22,594 bases of DNA from GCA-2730975 sp937893275. GTDB taxonomy: Bacteria; Verrucomicrobiota; Verrucomicrobiia; Opitutales; Seribacteraceae. Shown piece by piece: positions 22,386 through 22,594 of this stretch (position 1 is the first letter of the stretch; the number at the start of each line of letters is the position of its first letter). Both the position numbers and the translations under genes were made by a program. The stretch spans positions 1 through 22,594 of the forward strand of contig CAXAHJ010000065.1 in the NCBI GenBank assembly GCA_963968595.1. Reading direction: 5' to 3'. Below the pieces are notes generated by a model, which worked only from the letters and a program-made list of their open reading frames with translations, was not told the origin of the DNA and did not search any database.

Positions 22386-22594
22386 ATGGATCTGACCACC
22401 GACCCGATTCCCGGCCTCGTCCGGAAAATTGCCGTGCCCGCTAGCATCGGTTTCTTCTTCAATACCATGTACAACGTGGTAGACACCTATTTCGCCAGCT
22501 TTGTTTCGACCGAGGCTCTGGCGGCATTGTCGATCTCCTTTCCCGTGTTCTTCATCATTATCGCGATGGGTACGGGAATATCCCAAGGTGGCAC
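22386..22594 (+). CDS. MATE-family efflux transporter, N-terminal part (3' truncated)
   Basis: An open frame starts at ATG 22386 and runs off the right edge (69 complete codons). The translation begins MDLTTDPIPGLVRKIAVPAS, continuing IGFFFNTMYNVVDTYFAS, then LAALSISFPVFFIIIAMGTG and ISQGG. The segment P-x-x-G-x-x-x-N-x-x-Y-x-x-x-D-x-x-F and the hydrophobic second helix are the usual opening of MATE (NorM/DinF-type) Na+ or H+-coupled drug exporters, an inner-membrane 12-helix protein. Only helix 1 and part of helix 2 are visible. Substrate and coupling ion cannot be judged. No strong ribosome-binding site is seen. It is divergent from the DUF4177-like gene. Confidence 0.85.
   Translation, partial: MDLTTDPIPGLVRKIAVPASIGFFFNTMYNVVDTYFASFVSTEALAALSISFPVFFIIIAMGTGISQGG

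Overview
The window looks like a chromosomal segment from a marine-type Verrucomicrobiota bacterium (Opitutae-like) or a close relative in the PVC group. This is inferred from gene content, with no database search. The clues are the Trp/Tyr-rich surface repeat at the left edge, exported type I sulfatases, a DUF1080 protein, a Tat-exported DUF1501 protein, and short gene spacing. No rRNA, tRNA, CRISPR array, transposase or phage gene was seen.

The left part (1-10344) is mostly housekeeping. It holds the C-terminal end of an aromatic-repeat surface protein, an outer-membrane beta-barrel protein, mutS ending in a clamp-binding-like peptide, and an alpha/beta hydrolase 5 bp after mutS. On the minus strand follow a galactokinase-family gene, an HU gene with a perfect intrinsic terminator, and a ygfZ gene overlapping a small unknown gene by an ATGA. 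Then come aroG-type DAHP synthase and malate dehydrogenase on the plus strand. A minus-strand run at 9841-12536 carries a fatty acid desaturase, a 2-hydroxyacid dehydrogenase and a PAT-like acetyltransferase.

The right part (12693-22218) is an accessory region. All eight consecutive genes there encode proteins with an N-terminal export signal: an M14 carboxypeptidase-like protein, a sulfatase, a sulfite-oxidase-like molybdoenzyme, a small Cys-rich YHS/TRASH-like protein, a second sulfatase with a C-terminal F5/8C (discoidin-like) domain, a DUF1080 protein coupled to it by ATGA, a DUF1501 protein, and a DUF4177-like protein. Hand-counted samples suggest the sulfatase part is richer in G+C than both flanks. 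An inverted pair of REP/MITE-like elements lies at 17335-17440, and a degenerate 27-bp direct repeat brackets the carboxypeptidase. The right edge cuts a MATE-family transporter gene.

The best candidate for something new is this all-exported cluster, which may process sulfated glycans or other sulfur-containing polymers outside the cytoplasm. The families are individually known. What is unusual is the combination: a molybdoenzyme paired with a YHS-like protein with one degenerate domain, next to sulfatases, with no transporter, regulator or formylglycine-generating enzyme in view. This functional link is inference.
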